Numbered from the stretch's first letter, positions 20,465-31,198 are shown. The stretch is 64,000 nucleotides of DNA from Sphaerotilus natans (GCF_900156335.1 NZ_FTMZ01000024.1:1-64000), one strand, 5' to 3'. Numbers and translations: made by a program. The notes: a model not told the origin generated them from the sequence alone.

Positions 20465-21193
20465 TCACCCCTGCGCCCGCCCCTCCCGATGCCGCCGGAT
20501 CGCCTCCAGCGAGCCGCGCCCGCCGTGCTGGATCTGGCTGAGGTCGTAGCGGTGCTCGGCGCCGACCGGACAGGCCAGTCGCGCCGCGCAGCCCGACGCG
20601 CACGGCGAGCCCTCGGTCAGCCGCTCGCGCTGGCAGGCCTCGATCTCCATGCGGCCGCTGTCGAGCGCCCGGCCGGGGCAGGCCTCGATGCAGCGCCGGT
20701 GCAGGCAGGTCGGACAGGGGTGGCCAAGATCGACGGCCGGCGACGGCGGCAGCCTGGAATCGGTGACGATGGCCGCGCGATAGGCGAACCACGAGCCCCA
20801 CCGCGCATCGATGCCGACCATGAACGGCGACGCATGGTGCCAGCCGGCCAGGCTGCCCAGGCGCTGCAGCCCGACATGCCGGCCCGGCGGCAGCCCGACC
20901 GGATAGACGAAGCGCGCGCGCGTGCCCGGCAGCGCCTGGCGCAGCCAGCGCTCGACGGTGCGCACGCTGTGCTCATCGATGGGGTGCTCGGCGCCGAGCT
21001 GGCCGTCGGCCTGCTGCGCCTGCACGCAGTCCCACAATCGCCGCCCGGCATGCCCGAACAGCAGCAGCTGCGTCTCGCCAGGCGCCAGATCCAGCGGCGC
21101 GAGCAGATCGGCCGGCAGGTCGGCCAGGGCGAAGACATGCTGGCGGTTCAGGCCGGCGTCGTCGAGCAGGGCATGGAGAGGCAGGTTCGGCAT
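20465..21193 (-). CDS. 4Fe-4S protein related to epoxyqueuosine reductase C-terminal region
   Basis: The 242-residue protein starts 28 bases after nifE in the same direction, so it is likely cotranscribed with it. The C-terminal part holds two clustered Cys groups, CPTCLHRRCIEACPG and CASGCAARLACPVG, in the layout of QueG-like 4Fe-4S proteins. The N-terminal half lacks an obvious corrinoid-binding signature. It could be a redox protein serving NifE-dependent assembly, or an unrelated QueG-like protein; the sequence does not decide. Confidence 0.7.
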   Translation of the reverse strand: MPNLPLHALLDDAGLNRQHVFALADLPADLLAPLDLAPGETQLLLFGHAGRRLWDCVQAQQADGQLGAEHPIDEHSVRTVERWLRQALPGTRARFVYPVGLPPGRHVGLQRLGSLAGWHHASPFMVGIDARWGSWFAYRAAIVTDSRLPPSPAVDLGHPCPTCLHRRCIEACPGRALDSGRMEIEACQRERLTEGSPCASGCAARLACPVGAEHRYDLSQIQHGGRGSLEAIRRHREGRAQG

Positions 21194-21221
21194 GACGGGA
21201 TTGTCCCGTCACTGGCGCGTG

Positions 21222-22643
21222 TCAGGCCGGCGCCGCCTCCGCCCGAAGCAGCGGATCGACCGCCTCCCACGGCGCCGGCGCCCTCACCTGCTGCCACATC
21301 GGGTTGAAGAGCGCCTTGTCGATCTCGGCGATCATCGTGATCATGCCCTCGTAGCCGGCGAAGGCGTGGTGGCGCTCCTGGTTGATGTCCATCCAGGGCA
21401 TGCGCGCCTTCAGCGCGACGAACTGGCTGCGCCCGCCCGACAGCATGATGTCGGCCTTCGCGTCGCGCAGCATCGCGTACATCTGTCGCGGCGTCATGTC
21501 GTCGATCATGTGCGCGTCGTCGCCCATGATCTCCTTGATCTTCTCCTTGTCCTCCCGGGTCGACTTCTTCACCGAGGTGCCGACGACCTCCAGCCCGGCC
21601 TCCTGAAGCGCGCTGACGACCGACCAGCTCTTCACGCCGCCGGTGATCAGCAGCACGCGCTTGCCGGCCAGGCGCTCGCGGTAGGCGCGGATGCGCTCCC
21701 AGGCGCGCGCCTCCTCGGCGGCGATCAGCGCCTCGGTGCGGTCCTTCAGGTCGGCCGGCGCCCCCTGCTCGACCAGCAGCCGCGCGATCTCGCGCAGCGT
21801 CGTGCTCATGTCGCTGATGCCGTAGAACGAGCCCTCGAAGTACGGAATGCCCCAGCGCTGCTGCATCTTCGTGGCGATGTTGATCATCGACTTCGAGCAC
21901 ACCATCATGTTGGCGCGCGCGCGGTGCGCCGAGGCGACCTCGCGGTAGCGGCCGTCGCCCGAGATGCACGACAGGATGCGCACGCCCAGCGCATCGAGCA
22001 GCGGCTTGACCTGCCACAGCTCGCCCGACAGGTTGTACTCGCCGATGATGTTGATGTCGTACGGCGTGGTGCGCTCCGGCTCCATCGTGCCGACGACGTG
22101 GTCCAGCAGCGCCTCCGCGCCGAGCTTGTTGCCCAGGTTCTTCGGGCCGGCGAAGCCGGGCGCGTTGACCGGGATGACCGGCTTGCCGAACTTCTCGGCG
22201 GCGCGCCTGCACACCGCCTCGATGTCGTCGCCGATCAGGCCGGTCACGCAGGTCTGGTAGACGAAGATGGCCGGCGGGTCGACCTTGTCGACGATCTCGC
22301 GGATGGCCTTGAACAGGCGCTTCTCGGCGCCGTAGATGACGTCGAACTCGTTGATGTCGGTGGTGAAGCCGGTGCGGTAGGTCGTCGGACCGCTGCTGGC
22401 CGAATGCCGGTTGTCCCAGGAGTTGCCCTCGCAGGCGATCGGGCCGTGGACCAGGTGGGCGACGTCGACGATGGGCTGCAGCGCGATCTTGGCGCCGTCG
22501 AAGGCGCAGCCGCCGGCGGCGGCGCCCGGCGTGAGCTGCTTGGTGCAGCCCTTCTTGCGCTCCTTCTCGCTCTTGGTCTGGTTCTTGTCGCAGCCGGGCT
22601 CGTCGAAGACATCGGCGATCTTGGCCTTCAGCGAAGCGGACAT
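21222..22643 (-). CDS. nifE: FeMo-cofactor scaffold subunit NifE
   Basis: The 473-residue NifE is the NifD-like subunit of NifEN. Ligand regions are visible: GGCAFDGAKIALQP, HGPIACEGNSWDNRHS and [17 protein letters not shown] Lys/Cys-rich N-terminal segment (KSEKERKKGCTKQ) is typical. GGAGG lies 7 bases before the ATG. It has its own sigma-54 promoter and is followed by a 4Fe-4S protein gene rather than nifN, which is about 7.9 kb downstream. NifEN normally sit side by side, so this separation is unusual. Confidence 0.95.
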   Translation of the reverse strand: MSASLKAKIADVFDEPGCDKNQTKSEKERKKGCTKQLTPGAAAGGCAFDGAKIALQPIVDVAHLVHGPIACEGNSWDNRHSASSGPTTYRTGFTTDINEFDVIYGAEKRLFKAIREIVDKVDPPAIFVYQTCVTGLIGDDIEAVCRRAAEKFGKPVIPVNAPGFAGPKNLGNKLGAEALLDHVVGTMEPERTTPYDINIIGEYNLSGELWQVKPLLDALGVRILSCISGDGRYREVASAHRARANMMVCSKSMINIATKMQQRWGIPYFEGSFYGISDMSTTLREIARLLVEQGAPADLKDRTEALIAAEEARAWERIRAYRERLAGKRVLLITGGVKSWSVVSALQEAGLEVVGTSVKKSTREDKEKIKEIMGDDAHMIDDMTPRQMYAMLRDAKADIMLSGGRSQFVALKARMPWMDINQERHHAFAGYEGMITMIAEIDKALFNPMWQQVRAPAPWEAVDPLLRAEAAPA

Positions 22644-22677
22644 GGCAAACCTCCGTGGCGAATGACAGGGCAGATGC

Positions 22678-22693
22678 AGCAGGTTCCGGGCCA
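22678..22693 (-). promoter_or_regulatory. Sigma-54 promoter of nifE
   Basis: On the minus strand TGGCCCGGAACCTGCT has GG-N10-GC spacing. The predicted start lies about 24 bases before the ATG. No TGT-N10-ACA site was found between here and the divergent LysR gene start, so an activator site may lie inside the LysR coding region or be absent. Confidence 0.6.
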
Positions 22694-22765
22694 TGCACCG
22701 GCGTGTCGGGAATGGCGGGAACGCGCCAATGTCGCCCGGCGGCGCGGCGCGTCACAATCGGTTCC

Positions 22766-23656
22766 ATGTCGTCCTCGCCCGCCCGCATTCCACCGATCCA
22801 GTGCCTGCTGACCTTCGAGGCGGTGGCGCGCCTGCGCAGCGCCACGCTGGCGGCCGACGAGCTCAGCGTCACGCCCAGCGCGGTCAGCCACCGGCTGCGC
22901 CAGCTCGAAGCGCTGGTCGGGCTGAAGCTGTTCAGCCGCCAGGACTTCGGTCTGACCACCGAGGGCGCGCACTACCTCGCGCAGGTGCGCATCGGCCTGC
23001 AGGCGCTGCGCCAGCTGCCCGGCCACAGCGCGCAGGAAAAGCGCCTGACCCGGCTGCGGCTGGCGGTGCCGCCGACCTTCTCGCGCCAGATGCTGCTGCC
23101 GCGGCTGGCGCTGTTTCGCAGCCAGTTCCCGGACGTGGAGCTGTCGATGCAGGTGGCCATCCCGCTGCTGGACGTCACCGCCGAGGAGGCCGACCTGGAG
23201 ATCCGCTTCGGCGTCGGCGGCTATGCCGATGTCGAGGAGCTGCGCCTGCTCGACGACGAGATCACGCCGGTGTGCAGCCCGGACTACCTGCGTGAGAACG
23301 GCCCCTTCGACGGCTTCGACACGCTCGAGCAGGTGCAGGCCGCGCACCTGATCCGCAGCCCGCTCGAGCCCTGGGGCACCTGGTTCCGCCACTGCGGCAT
23401 CGCGCTGCCGGAGCCGGACGCGGGCGCGCAGTTCAACGACGCCGGCCTGATCTTCGACGCCGCGGCAAGCGGCTTCGGCGTGTCGCTGCAGCGCCTGAAG
23501 CTGGGTGCGGCCTGGCTGGAGAGCGGCCGCGTGGTGCGGCTGTCGCGGCTGTCGGTGCGCTCGCCCAACAGCCATTTCATCTGCTGGAAGCCCGGCACGC
23601 TCAAGCGCTGGGAATGCGCCGCCTTCGTCGAGTGGCTGCGCGAGGCGCTGCGCTGA
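22766..23656 (+). CDS. LysR-family regulator (GcvA-like)
   Basis: The 296-residue protein has an N-terminal HTH (LRSATLAADELSVTPSAVSH, recognition helix residues about 35-55) and a LysR substrate-binding domain. The opening IPPIQCLLTFEAVARL resembles the GcvA/AmpR group. It is divergent from nifE and upstream of the lactate permease. Regulation of lctP is plausible from position but unproven. A 10-base C run follows the stop at 23667-23676. Confidence 0.88.
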   Translation: MSSSPARIPPIQCLLTFEAVARLRSATLAADELSVTPSAVSHRLRQLEALVGLKLFSRQDFGLTTEGAHYLAQVRIGLQALRQLPGHSAQEKRLTRLRLAVPPTFSRQMLLPRLALFRSQFPDVELSMQVAIPLLDVTAEEADLEIRFGVGGYADVEELRLLDDEITPVCSPDYLRENGPFDGFDTLEQVQAAHLIRSPLEPWGTWFRHCGIALPEPDAGAQFNDAGLIFDAAASGFGVSLQRLKLGAAWLESGRVVRLSRLSVRSPNSHFICWKPGTLKRWECAAFVEWLREALR

Positions 23657-23859
23657 CGGGCGCGCCCCCCCCCCGGCGCCTCCCGAACTTCACGTAGACA
23701 GCACCACTTAGGGGCCAACCCTGTGACCGTCACCGGGCTGAAATTTCCTCAATCCACCGGACAACAACCCTCAGCCCCGCCCAGTCGCCACGTCGATAGA
23801 TTCCGCGCCAGCCCGAATTTCCAACATTCCCACCGCTCGCGCGTCAAGGACACAACGAC

Positions 23860-25521
23860 ATGGTCTGGCAACAGGTCTACGACCCCTTCCACAACATGGT
23901 TCTCTCCACGCTGGTCGCCATCATTCCGGTGGCGGTCATGCTCGTGGGGCTGGGCTTTCTTCATCTGAAGGCGCACGTCGCCGCCGCCGCCGGTCTGGCC
24001 GCCTCGATCATCGTGGCCATCTTCGGCTTCGGGATGCCGGCAGGCCTGGCCGGCAACGCCGCCTTCTACGGCGGCCTGGTCGGCCTGCTGCCGATCGGCT
24101 GGATCGTGCTCAACATCATCTTCCTGCACCGCCTGACGGAGCTGAACGGCTCGTTCAAGGTGCTGCAGGACTCGATCGCCGGCATCACGCAGGACCGCCG
24201 CCTGCAGCTGCTGCTGATCTCCTTCAGCTTCGGCGCCTTCTTCGAGGGCGCCGCGGGCTTCGGCACGCCGGTGGCGGTGACGGCCTCGATCCTGATCGGC
24301 CTGGGCTTCTCGCCGCTGGCCGCCTCGGGCCTGTCGCTGATCGCCAACACCGCACCGGTCGCCTACGGCGCGCTGGGCACGCCGGTCATCACGCTGGCCA
24401 AGGTGCACGGCTACGACCTGATGGAGGTCTCCGGCATGATCGGCCGCCAGCTGCCGCTGTTCTCGATGCTGGTGCCGTTCTGGCTGATCTGGGCCTTCGC
24501 CGGCCGCAAGGCGATGTGGGAGATCTGGCCGGCACTGCTGGTCACCGGCCTGAGCTTCGCCATCCCGCAGTTCCTGGTGTCGAACTACATCGGCCCGGAG
24601 CTGGTGGACGTGATCGCCGCGGTCAGCTCGATGGTCTGCCTGGTGCTGTTCCTGCGCGTGTGGAAGCCCAGGACCATCTGGACCTCGGTCTCGCTGAAGG
24701 GCCATGACCACGACGCGGGCGAAACCAAGGCGCCGGTCGCGCCGAAGAAGCACCCGATCGACGCCGTGCTGCGCGCCTGGCTGCCGTGGGCGATCCTGAC
24801 GGTCTTCGTGTTCGTCTGGGGCCTGCCGGAAGTCAAGAAGTTCTGGAACGGCATCTGGGCGCCGGCCTTCCCGATCGAGGGTCTGCACAACCTGATCGAG
24901 AAGATGCCGCCGGTGGTGCGCGAGCCGCACAAGGAGACCGCGGTCTACACGCTGGCGCTGCTGTCGACGACCGGCACCGGCATCCTGCTGTCGGCGCTGA
25001 TCGGCGGCCTGGTGATGGGCTTCGGTCCGATCGAGCTGGTGCGCACCTTCTTCAAGACCGTCTGGATGGTGCGCTACTCGCTGCTGACCATCGTGCTGAT
25101 GCTCGGCCTGGGCAACGTCACCCGCTACTCGGGCACCGACACGACGCTGGGCCTGGCGTTTGCCAACACCGGCGTGCTCTACCCCTTCTTCGGCACGCTG
25201 ATGGGCTGGATGGGCGTGGCGCTGACCGGCTCGGACACCGCCTCCAACGTGCTGTTCGGCGGCATGCAGAAGGTCGCGGCCGAGCAGCTGGGCCTGTCGC
25301 CCAACCTGATGGGCGCGGCCAACTCCTCGGGCGGCGTGATGGGCAAGATGATCGACGCGCAGTCCATCGTCGTGGCCTCGACCGCGACGCGCTGGTTCAA
25401 CCACGAAGGCGACATCCTGCGCTATGTCTTCTTCCACTCGGTCGCGCTGGCCTGCCTGGTGGGCATCTTCGTGACGATGCAGGCGTATGTCTGGCCCTTC
25501 ACGCTGATGGTCATCCACTGA
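23860..25521 (+). CDS. lctP: L-lactate permease
   Basis: The 553-residue integral membrane protein has about 12 to 13 hydrophobic segments and family motifs [34 protein letters not shown] and [15 protein letters not shown]. LctP-type carriers import lactate and glycolate with protons. Lactate would be a carbon and electron source for nitrogen fixation. AAGGAC stands a few bases before the ATG. No lactate dehydrogenase gene is adjacent. The preceding 200 bases contain a short GTGAC-C-GTCAC palindrome at 23723-23733, perhaps an operator. Confidence 0.93.
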   Translation: MVWQQVYDPFHNMVLSTLVAIIPVAVMLVGLGFLHLKAHVAAAAGLAASIIVAIFGFGMPAGLAGNAAFYGGLVGLLPIGWIVLNIIFLHRLTELNGSFKVLQDSIAGITQDRRLQLLLISFSFGAFFEGAAGFGTPVAVTASILIGLGFSPLAASGLSLIANTAPVAYGALGTPVITLAKVHGYDLMEVSGMIGRQLPLFSMLVPFWLIWAFAGRKAMWEIWPALLVTGLSFAIPQFLVSNYIGPELVDVIAAVSSMVCLVLFLRVWKPRTIWTSVSLKGHDHDAGETKAPVAPKKHPIDAVLRAWLPWAILTVFVFVWGLPEVKKFWNGIWAPAFPIEGLHNLIEKMPPVVREPHKETAVYTLALLSTTGTGILLSALIGGLVMGFGPIELVRTFFKTVWMVRYSLLTIVLMLGLGNVTRYSGTDTTLGLAFANTGVLYPFFGTLMGWMGVALTGSDTASNVLFGGMQKVAAEQLGLSPNLMGAANSSGGVMGKMIDAQSIVVASTATRWFNHEGDILRYVFFHSVALACLVGIFVTMQAYVWPFTLMVIH

Positions 25522-27052
25522 CCCGGAAGCGCTCGACCCGCGCGTGCAGCCGCACCGCCTCGTCCTGCAGGCTCTCGGCGGCGGCCGCGCTCTGCTCGAC
25601 CAGCGCGGCGTTCTGCTGCGTCATCTGGTCGAGCTGCGACACCGACAGATTGATCTGGTCGATGCCGCTGCTCTGCTCGCCGGAGGCGACCTTGATGCTG
25701 CCGATCAGCGTCGAGACGCTCTCGACGCTGGCGACGATCTCGCGCATCGTCTGACCGGCGCTGCCCACCGAGGCGCTGCCCTGGCCGACCTTGTCGACCG
25801 AGGCGCCGATCAGCGACTTGACCTCGCGCGCGGCCGCAGCCGAGCGCTGCGCCAGATTGCGCACCTCGCCGGCCACCACCGCGAAACCGCGGCCCTGCTC
25901 TCCCGCCCGCGCAGCTTCCACCGCCGCATTCAGCGCCAGGATGTTGGTCTGGAAGGCGATGCCGTCGATCACGCCGATGATGTCGGCGATCTTGGCCGAG
26001 GCCTGGCGAATCTCGCCCATGGTGTGCTCGACCTCCTGCATCAGCTCGCCGCCGCGCTCGGCCACCCTGCGGGCGCTGCCGGCCAGCGCATCGGCCTGGG
26101 TGGCGACCTCGGCGCTCTGGCGCACCGTGCCGGCAATCTGCTCCATCGACGAGGCGGTGGCCTGCAGGCTGCTGGCGGCCTGTTCGGTGCGGTGACTCAG
26201 GTCGGTGTTGCCGGCGGCGACCTCCTGGCTGGACATCCGGATCGTGTCGCTGGCCTGGCGAACCTGCCCGACCAGCGCCCGCAGCTCGTCCTGCATCGCC
26301 TTCACCGCCTGGGCCAGATCTGCCACCTCCGAGCGCCCGCTCACCGGCACCGGCGAGGCCAGATCGCCCTCGGCGATGCGGCCGGCCACCTCGCGCAGCG
26401 CGCGCAGCGGCTGCACGATGCTGCGATGCAGCGCCCAGCCCAGCAGCACCGCCACCACGATGTTGAACACGGTGATGCCGACGAAGATCAGGTGCGCCTG
26501 CGCGATGCGGCGCTCCACCTCGGCCCCCAACGCCTTCTGGCGCTCGAGCTGCCAGGCCACCATCGCGTCGGCGACGGCGATGTACTCGGACGCCATCTTC
26601 TGGAAGGCATCGGCGCGCTCACGCACCAGCGTGTCGTCGCTGCGGGCCTCCAGCAGCGCATCACGGCCTGACAGATAGCGCTTGCGCACCTCGGCCAGAC
26701 GCGCACCGATCTGCCGCCCCTGCTCGGTGGTCTCGATCTCCTCGTAGCGCTTCTGGATGACCGTGGTCCGCGCCGTGACCGCCTTGGCGGTCGCGGCGAA
26801 ATAGCCGGAAATCACCCCGCTGGTGTCGAGCGCCATCGCCATCGCGCGCGAAGAGTTGGCAACGATGTTCTCGCGCCACTCGCGCGCCAGCGCCAGGCGC
26901 TCGCTCTGCTCCCCCTGCAGCTGCGCATTGGCCTGCTCGACGCCACGCAGATTGATCCAGGTGACGGCAGAGGCGACCACCATCAGCACGATCATCACCG
27001 CATAGCCCAGCGCCAGCCGGGCGCCAAGGCGCCAGTTGTCGAGGAATCCCAT
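25511..27052 (-). CDS. Methyl-accepting chemotaxis protein
   Basis: The 513-residue chemoreceptor has two membrane segments (about 11-31 and 190-210) flanking a periplasmic four-helix-type sensor, a HAMP domain ([20 protein letters not shown]) and the conserved signalling hairpin [20 protein letters not shown]. The ligand cannot be deduced. It overlaps the convergent lctP end by 11 bases. A 160-base non-coding region lies upstream. It is related in its signalling part to the second receptor at 33573-35489. Confidence 0.92.
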   Translation of the reverse strand: MGFLDNWRLGARLALGYAVMIVLMVVASAVTWINLRGVEQANAQLQGEQSERLALAREWRENIVANSSRAMAMALDTSGVISGYFAATAKAVTARTTVIQKRYEEIETTEQGRQIGARLAEVRKRYLSGRDALLEARSDDTLVRERADAFQKMASEYIAVADAMVAWQLERQKALGAEVERRIAQAHLIFVGITVFNIVVAVLLGWALHRSIVQPLRALREVAGRIAEGDLASPVPVSGRSEVADLAQAVKAMQDELRALVGQVRQASDTIRMSSQEVAAGNTDLSHRTEQAASSLQATASSMEQIAGTVRQSAEVATQADALAGSARRVAERGGELMQEVEHTMGEIRQASAKIADIIGVIDGIAFQTNILALNAAVEAARAGEQGRGFAVVAGEVRNLAQRSAAAAREVKSLIGASVDKVGQGSASVGSAGQTMREIVASVESVSTLIGSIKVASGEQSSGIDQINLSVSQLDQMTQQNAALVEQSAAAAESLQDEAVRLHARVERFRVSG

Positions 27053-27213
27053 CGTGTCTCGCTCCGTGTGCGGCCAGCTGGCCAGATCCGGAGCGAGTGT
27101 CGGTCCTGCCCAGTATTGCGAATACGTGAACAGCGCCAGAAAAACGACTGCCAGCCCGTGTCAGCCAAGCGACATTGACGCTTGACGGTTTCCAGAGATT
27201 CAGAGCCGACGCT

Positions 27214-27705
27214 TCACATGTCGTCGGCCAGCGCCTCGGTGGCAATGAGCTGCTCGCGCAGCGCGCGGCGGGCACGCCAGCCGCCGGGCGCATCGAAGAG
27301 TGGATCGGCCGCGTCGACCGCCGCCATCGCGACCTCCTCGCTGCCGTAGACACGCCACTGGCCGCCGCGCGCCTGCAGCGCCGCCAGCCCGGCCTGCAGC
27401 GGACTCACCTTCTGCGCCTGGAAATGGCCGGCGCCGAGCAGGTGGTCGGCGCGGTAGAGCGGCGTGTCCCAGCCGTGCGCGTCGGCCAGGCCGCACACCG
27501 CCGGGCAGGCCTGACGCGCATCGGGCGACTCCGGCACCCGGTCGACCAGGTCGAGCAGCTCGCGCGGCGTGGCCATGTCGAACACCGCCCATTCCGGCAG
27601 CGCGTCACCGGCACAGACCTTGCGCAGGAAATCCAGCTCGCCGTAGGCGAACCAGGCGCGGGACTGTGCCAGCCCGGCCTCGGGCACCTCGACCACGAAG
27701 ATCAT
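27214..27705 (-). CDS. Conserved protein of unknown function, last gene of the nifHDK transcript
   Basis: The 163-residue acidic protein begins MIFVVEVPEAGLAQSRAWFA. I do not recognise a characterised domain. It has several cysteines (KVCAGD, QACPAVCGLADAHG), no signal peptide and no membrane segment. It begins 22 bases after the preceding small gene and shares its direction with nifHDK, so a nitrogenase-related accessory role is likely from position only. GGGAGA lies before the ATG. Longer in-frame starts overlap the neighbour and were rejected. Confidence 0.75.
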   Translation of the reverse strand: MIFVVEVPEAGLAQSRAWFAYGELDFLRKVCAGDALPEWAVFDMATPRELLDLVDRVPESPDARQACPAVCGLADAHGWDTPLYRADHLLGAGHFQAQKVSPLQAGLAALQARGGQWRVYGSEEVAMAAVDAADPLFDAPGGWRARRALREQLIATEALADDM

Positions 27706-27727
27706 CGCGTCTCTCCCGAAGCGGACG

Positions 27728-28048
27728 TCACTCGACGCCGTCGTGCAGCGCACGCTGCCAGACGGTGCGGCGCAGCCGCTCCGACACCGCCAGCGGCGAG
27801 CCGTCGAAGCGGTCGTGATGGCGGCGCAGCGCTGCCTGCGCCACCGAAGCCTCCGCCAGCGTCAGCGGCAGCCGCCCAGCCATGTGCGAGGCCAGCGGCA
27901 CCTGCTGCAGGATCGCCTGGCGATTCGGATGCTCTTCGAGCGCGATGATCTCGTCGGTCTCTGGCCGACCGCCCAGACAGACCCAGCCGTCGATGACCTC
28001 GACCTGGCGACCATCGCGGGTGATCCTGACGAAAGTGGGGGCATCCAT
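27728..28048 (-). CDS. Small conserved protein of unknown function downstream of nifK
   Basis: The 106-residue protein begins 16 bases after nifK. It has a beta-rich start (FVRITRDGRQVEVIDGWVCL) followed by a helical, Arg-rich second half. No metal motif or catalytic signature is visible. Position in the nifHDK operon, where nifT or nifY genes often sit, suggests a role in nitrogenase maturation or stability. It is not NifT, which is encoded at 41688-41900. Confidence 0.75.
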   Translation of the reverse strand: MDAPTFVRITRDGRQVEVIDGWVCLGGRPETDEIIALEEHPNRQAILQQVPLASHMAGRLPLTLAEASVAQAALRRHHDRFDGSPLAVSERLRRTVWQRALHDGVE

Positions 28049-28064
28049 GCTGGCGGTCCCGACG

Positions 28065-29621
28065 TCAGCGGATGATGTCGTACGAGTAGTCGGTCTTGCC
28101 CGGGACGATGGTGTTGGCATCGAGCGTCTCGAAGAACTCGTCCAGGAACATCGTCAGCAGGCGCAGGCCGCCCTCGTAGCCCCAGGTGGGGAAGCGGTGG
28201 TAGTGGTGGCGGTCGAAGATCGGGAACACCAGGCGGATCAGCGGCGTGCCGGTGTCGCGCTCAAGGTACTTGCCGTAGGTGTTGCCGATCAGGAAGTCGA
28301 CCGGCTCGGTGAACAGCAGCGAGCGCAGGTGCCAGAGGTCGCGCTTCGGGTAGACCTTGCCGCTGGCGCCGAACGGCGAGGCATCGAGCACGGCCTGGAC
28401 CTTGGCCGCCCAGTCGTCGTTGCCATTGGTGGCCAGCACATGTGTCGGCTCGGCGCCGAGTTCCAGCAGGAAGCGGGTGTAGCCGACCATCTGGTCCGGA
28501 TCGCCGTACAGCGCGTACTTCTTGCCATGCAGATGCGACTGGCTGTCGGCCATCGCATCGACGAGCTGACCGCGTTCGCGCTCGAGCTGCGCCGGCACCG
28601 GCGTGGCCGTCAAATGGCTGATCGCCATGATGAACTCGTCGGTGCCGGCCACACCCACCGGCGCATTCAGCACGACGACCTCCTGACCCTTCTCCTTCAG
28701 GTACTTGATCGTCTTCTCGCAGCAGAACTCCTGGAAGACGATCGTCGCCTTGGCGTTGAGCGCCTTCTCGACGTCGGCCTTGGTGGTGCCACCCTCGTAC
28801 ATGCGGAACTCGCCGTCGGTCGGGGTGTTCCAGACCTCCGACGGGTCGCACAGCACGGTGACGTCCGCGCCGAACAGGTCGAAGATGCGGCGCACTTCCT
28901 TCATGTTGCCGACGACGAAGCCGTCGAAGCCGCCGATGAAGTTGATCGATTCGGTCGGCACGCGGGTCAGCGGCTCGGCGGTGCCGGCCTTGCCGTCCCA
29001 GAAGTGCTTGAGCACGCCCAGCAGCGCGTTGTCGTAGCCGGTGATGTGGCTGCCGACGAAGGCCGGGGTGTGCGCGAACGGCACGTCGAAGTCGGCCGGC
29101 ACCGAGCCCTTCTGCTTCGAGTTCTTGATGAAGGCGTCCAGGTCGTCGCCGATCACCTCGGCCATGCAGGTCGTCGAGACCGCGATCATGTCCGGCTTGT
29201 AGAGGCTGTAGGTGTTGGCCAGGCCGTCGATCATGTTGTTCAGGCCGCCGAACACCGCCGCGTCTTCCGTCATCGACGAGGACACGCAGCTGGTGGGCTC
29301 CTTGAAGTGGCGGCTGAAATGCGAGCGGTAGTAGGCCACGCAGCCCTGCGAGCCGTGCACGAAGCTCATCGTCCTGGCGAAGCCGTTGGCGACATAGACG
29401 GCGCCCAGCGGCTGGCAGGCCTTGGCCGGGTTGATCGTCAGCGCCTCGCGGGCGAAGTTCTTCTCCTGGTACTCCTTCGTCTTGGTCCAGTTGCGGACCT
29501 CGTCGATGCGGACCGCCGCATGGTTGAACTCGAAGGCGGTCTTGTCGGCGAACAGTTTCTGGTACTCGGGCTCACGGAACAGCAGTTCGTGGTCGAGGAC
29601 CTTGGCGGCGTCTTGAGGCAT
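28065..29621 (-). CDS. nifK: Nitrogenase MoFe protein beta chain NifK
   Basis: The 518-residue beta subunit of dinitrogenase. P-cluster cysteines are visible in [19 protein letters not shown] and [12 protein letters not shown]. The N-terminus with [13 protein letters not shown] and the C-terminus YSYDIIR are typical full-length NifK. It follows nifD after 60 bases that contain a 12-base direct repeat (29634-29645 and 29649-29660). Together with NifD it forms the alpha2beta2 protein that reduces N2. Confidence 0.97.
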   Translation of the reverse strand: MPQDAAKVLDHELLFREPEYQKLFADKTAFEFNHAAVRIDEVRNWTKTKEYQEKNFAREALTINPAKACQPLGAVYVANGFARTMSFVHGSQGCVAYYRSHFSRHFKEPTSCVSSSMTEDAAVFGGLNNMIDGLANTYSLYKPDMIAVSTTCMAEVIGDDLDAFIKNSKQKGSVPADFDVPFAHTPAFVGSHITGYDNALLGVLKHFWDGKAGTAEPLTRVPTESINFIGGFDGFVVGNMKEVRRIFDLFGADVTVLCDPSEVWNTPTDGEFRMYEGGTTKADVEKALNAKATIVFQEFCCEKTIKYLKEKGQEVVVLNAPVGVAGTDEFIMAISHLTATPVPAQLERERGQLVDAMADSQSHLHGKKYALYGDPDQMVGYTRFLLELGAEPTHVLATNGNDDWAAKVQAVLDASPFGASGKVYPKRDLWHLRSLLFTEPVDFLIGNTYGKYLERDTGTPLIRLVFPIFDRHHYHRFPTWGYEGGLRLLTMFLDEFFETLDANTIVPGKTDYSYDIIR

Positions 29622-29681
29622 GGTGGCTCTCCGGGCGATGCGTGGCGTGGCGATGCGTGGTGGGCAGTGAGGACGGCGCGC

Positions 29682-31145
29682 TCAGGCAGCCTGTTTCCAG
29701 GGGGCTGACTTCGCCAGGCCCCAGATCGGCGAGCTGATCGCCATGTCCATGTCGCGGGCAAAGATCGCGAAGCCGTCGTAGCCGTGGTACGGGCCCGAGT
29801 AGTCCCAGGAGTGCATCTGGCGGAAGGGCACACCCATCTTCTGGAAGACGTACTTTTCCTTGATGCCCGAGCCGATCAGGTCGGGCTGGATCTTCTCGAC
29901 GAACTTCTCGAACTCATGGCCGGTCACGTCGTCGTAGATCAGCGTCGAGTCCTTGATGTAGTGGGTGGTGCGCTGGTAGTCGTCGTTGTGGCCGAACTCG
30001 TAGCCGGTGCCGACCACCTCCATGCCCAGATCCTCGTAGGCGCCGATGACATGGCGCGGGCGCAGCCCACCCACATACAGCATCACCTTCTTGCCTTCCA
30101 GGCGTGGCTTGTAGCGAGCGATCACCGCGTCGACCATCGGACGGTAGCGGGCGATGACCTCTTCGGCCTTGGCCTTGATGGTGTCGTCGAAATGGCTGGC
30201 GATCTCGCGCAGGCTCTTCTCGATCTGGGTCGGGCCGAAGAAGTTGTACTCGACCCAGGGAATGCCGTACTTCTCCTCCATGTGCCGCGAGATGTAGTTC
30301 ATCGAGCGGTAGCAGTGCAGGACGTTGAGCTTGGCCTTCGGCGTGTTCTCCAGCTCGGCGAGGGTGCCGTCGCCCGACCACTGGGCGATCACGCGCAGGC
30401 CGATCTCCTCGAGCAGGATGCGGCTCGACCAGGCATCGCCGCCGATGTTGTAGTCACCGATGATGGCCACGTCGTACGGGGTCGACTCGAACTCGTGTTC
30501 CTTCCTGGTCTTGCCGTCGAAGACCCAGTCGCGGATCGCGTCGTTGGCGATGTGGTGGCCCAGCGACTGCGACACGCCGCGGAAGCCCTCGCAGCGCACC
30601 GGCACGATGGTGTGGCCGCCATGCTCCTTGGACTTCTTCTTCGACACCGCCTCGATGTCGTCGCCGATCAGGCCGATCGGGCATTCCGACTGGATCGAGA
30701 TGCCCTTGTTCAGCGGGAACAGGTCCTGGATCTCGTCGATGATCTTGTCGAGCTTCTTGTCGCCACCGAAGACGATGTCCTTCTCCTGGAAATCGGAGGT
30801 GAACTGCATCGTCACGAAGGTGTCGATGCCGGTGACGCCGATGTAGTAGTTGCGGCGCGCCGCCCACGAGTACTGGCCGCAGCCGACCGGGCCGTGCGAG
30901 ATGTGGATCATGTCCTTGATCGGGCCCCACACCACGCCCTTCGAGCCGGCGTAGGCGCAGCCGCGGATCGTCATCACGCCGGGCAGCGACTTGATGTTGG
31001 ACTTGACGCCGCAGTCCGGCTTGCCTTCCTCGAAGGAGCCGAGGTGCTTGGCGCGGCGCTTGGCCATCTTTTCCGGATAGGCCTTCAGGACTTCATCGAT
31101 CAAGGCCTTGTTGGCGGCCTTGCGGTCTTCAACCGTCATGGTCAT
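29682..31145 (-). CDS. nifD: Nitrogenase MoFe protein alpha chain NifD
   Basis: The 487-residue alpha subunit. P-cluster ligands appear in [21 protein letters not shown] and [11 protein letters not shown]; the FeMo-cofactor Cys in [11 protein letters not shown] and His in [15 protein letters not shown]. Two ATGs six bases apart could start the gene (MTMTVEDRK or MTVEDRK); the first was taken because GGAG is upstream at workable spacing. It lies 89 bases after nifH with a strong hairpin between. All catalytic residues are present. Confidence 0.97.
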   Translation of the reverse strand: MTMTVEDRKAANKALIDEVLKAYPEKMAKRRAKHLGSFEEGKPDCGVKSNIKSLPGVMTIRGCAYAGSKGVVWGPIKDMIHISHGPVGCGQYSWAARRNYYIGVTGIDTFVTMQFTSDFQEKDIVFGGDKKLDKIIDEIQDLFPLNKGISIQSECPIGLIGDDIEAVSKKKSKEHGGHTIVPVRCEGFRGVSQSLGHHIANDAIRDWVFDGKTRKEHEFESTPYDVAIIGDYNIGGDAWSSRILLEEIGLRVIAQWSGDGTLAELENTPKAKLNVLHCYRSMNYISRHMEEKYGIPWVEYNFFGPTQIEKSLREIASHFDDTIKAKAEEVIARYRPMVDAVIARYKPRLEGKKVMLYVGGLRPRHVIGAYEDLGMEVVGTGYEFGHNDDYQRTTHYIKDSTLIYDDVTGHEFEKFVEKIQPDLIGSGIKEKYVFQKMGVPFRQMHSWDYSGPYHGYDGFAIFARDMDMAISSPIWGLAKSAPWKQAA

Positions 31146-31177
31146 GGTGTGGGTGCTCCAGACAGGGTGGGCGGGGC

Positions 31178-31198
31178 GGGTGGCGCGCCGCGCCACCC
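31178..31198 (-). promoter_or_regulatory. Strong hairpin in the nifH-nifD spacer
   Basis: GGGTGGCGC and GCGCCACCC form a perfect 9-base-pair stem with a 3-base loop. No U-run follows, so it is not a classic terminator. Hairpins at this place in nif operons are thought to protect the nifH mRNA 3' end and give more NifH than NifDK. That role here is inferred. Confidence 0.7.

Noticed and set aside
23667-23676. C10 tract after the LysR gene as a phase-variation switch
   Set aside because: It lies after the stop codon and far from the lctP start, so length changes would not alter a reading frame or an obvious promoter.
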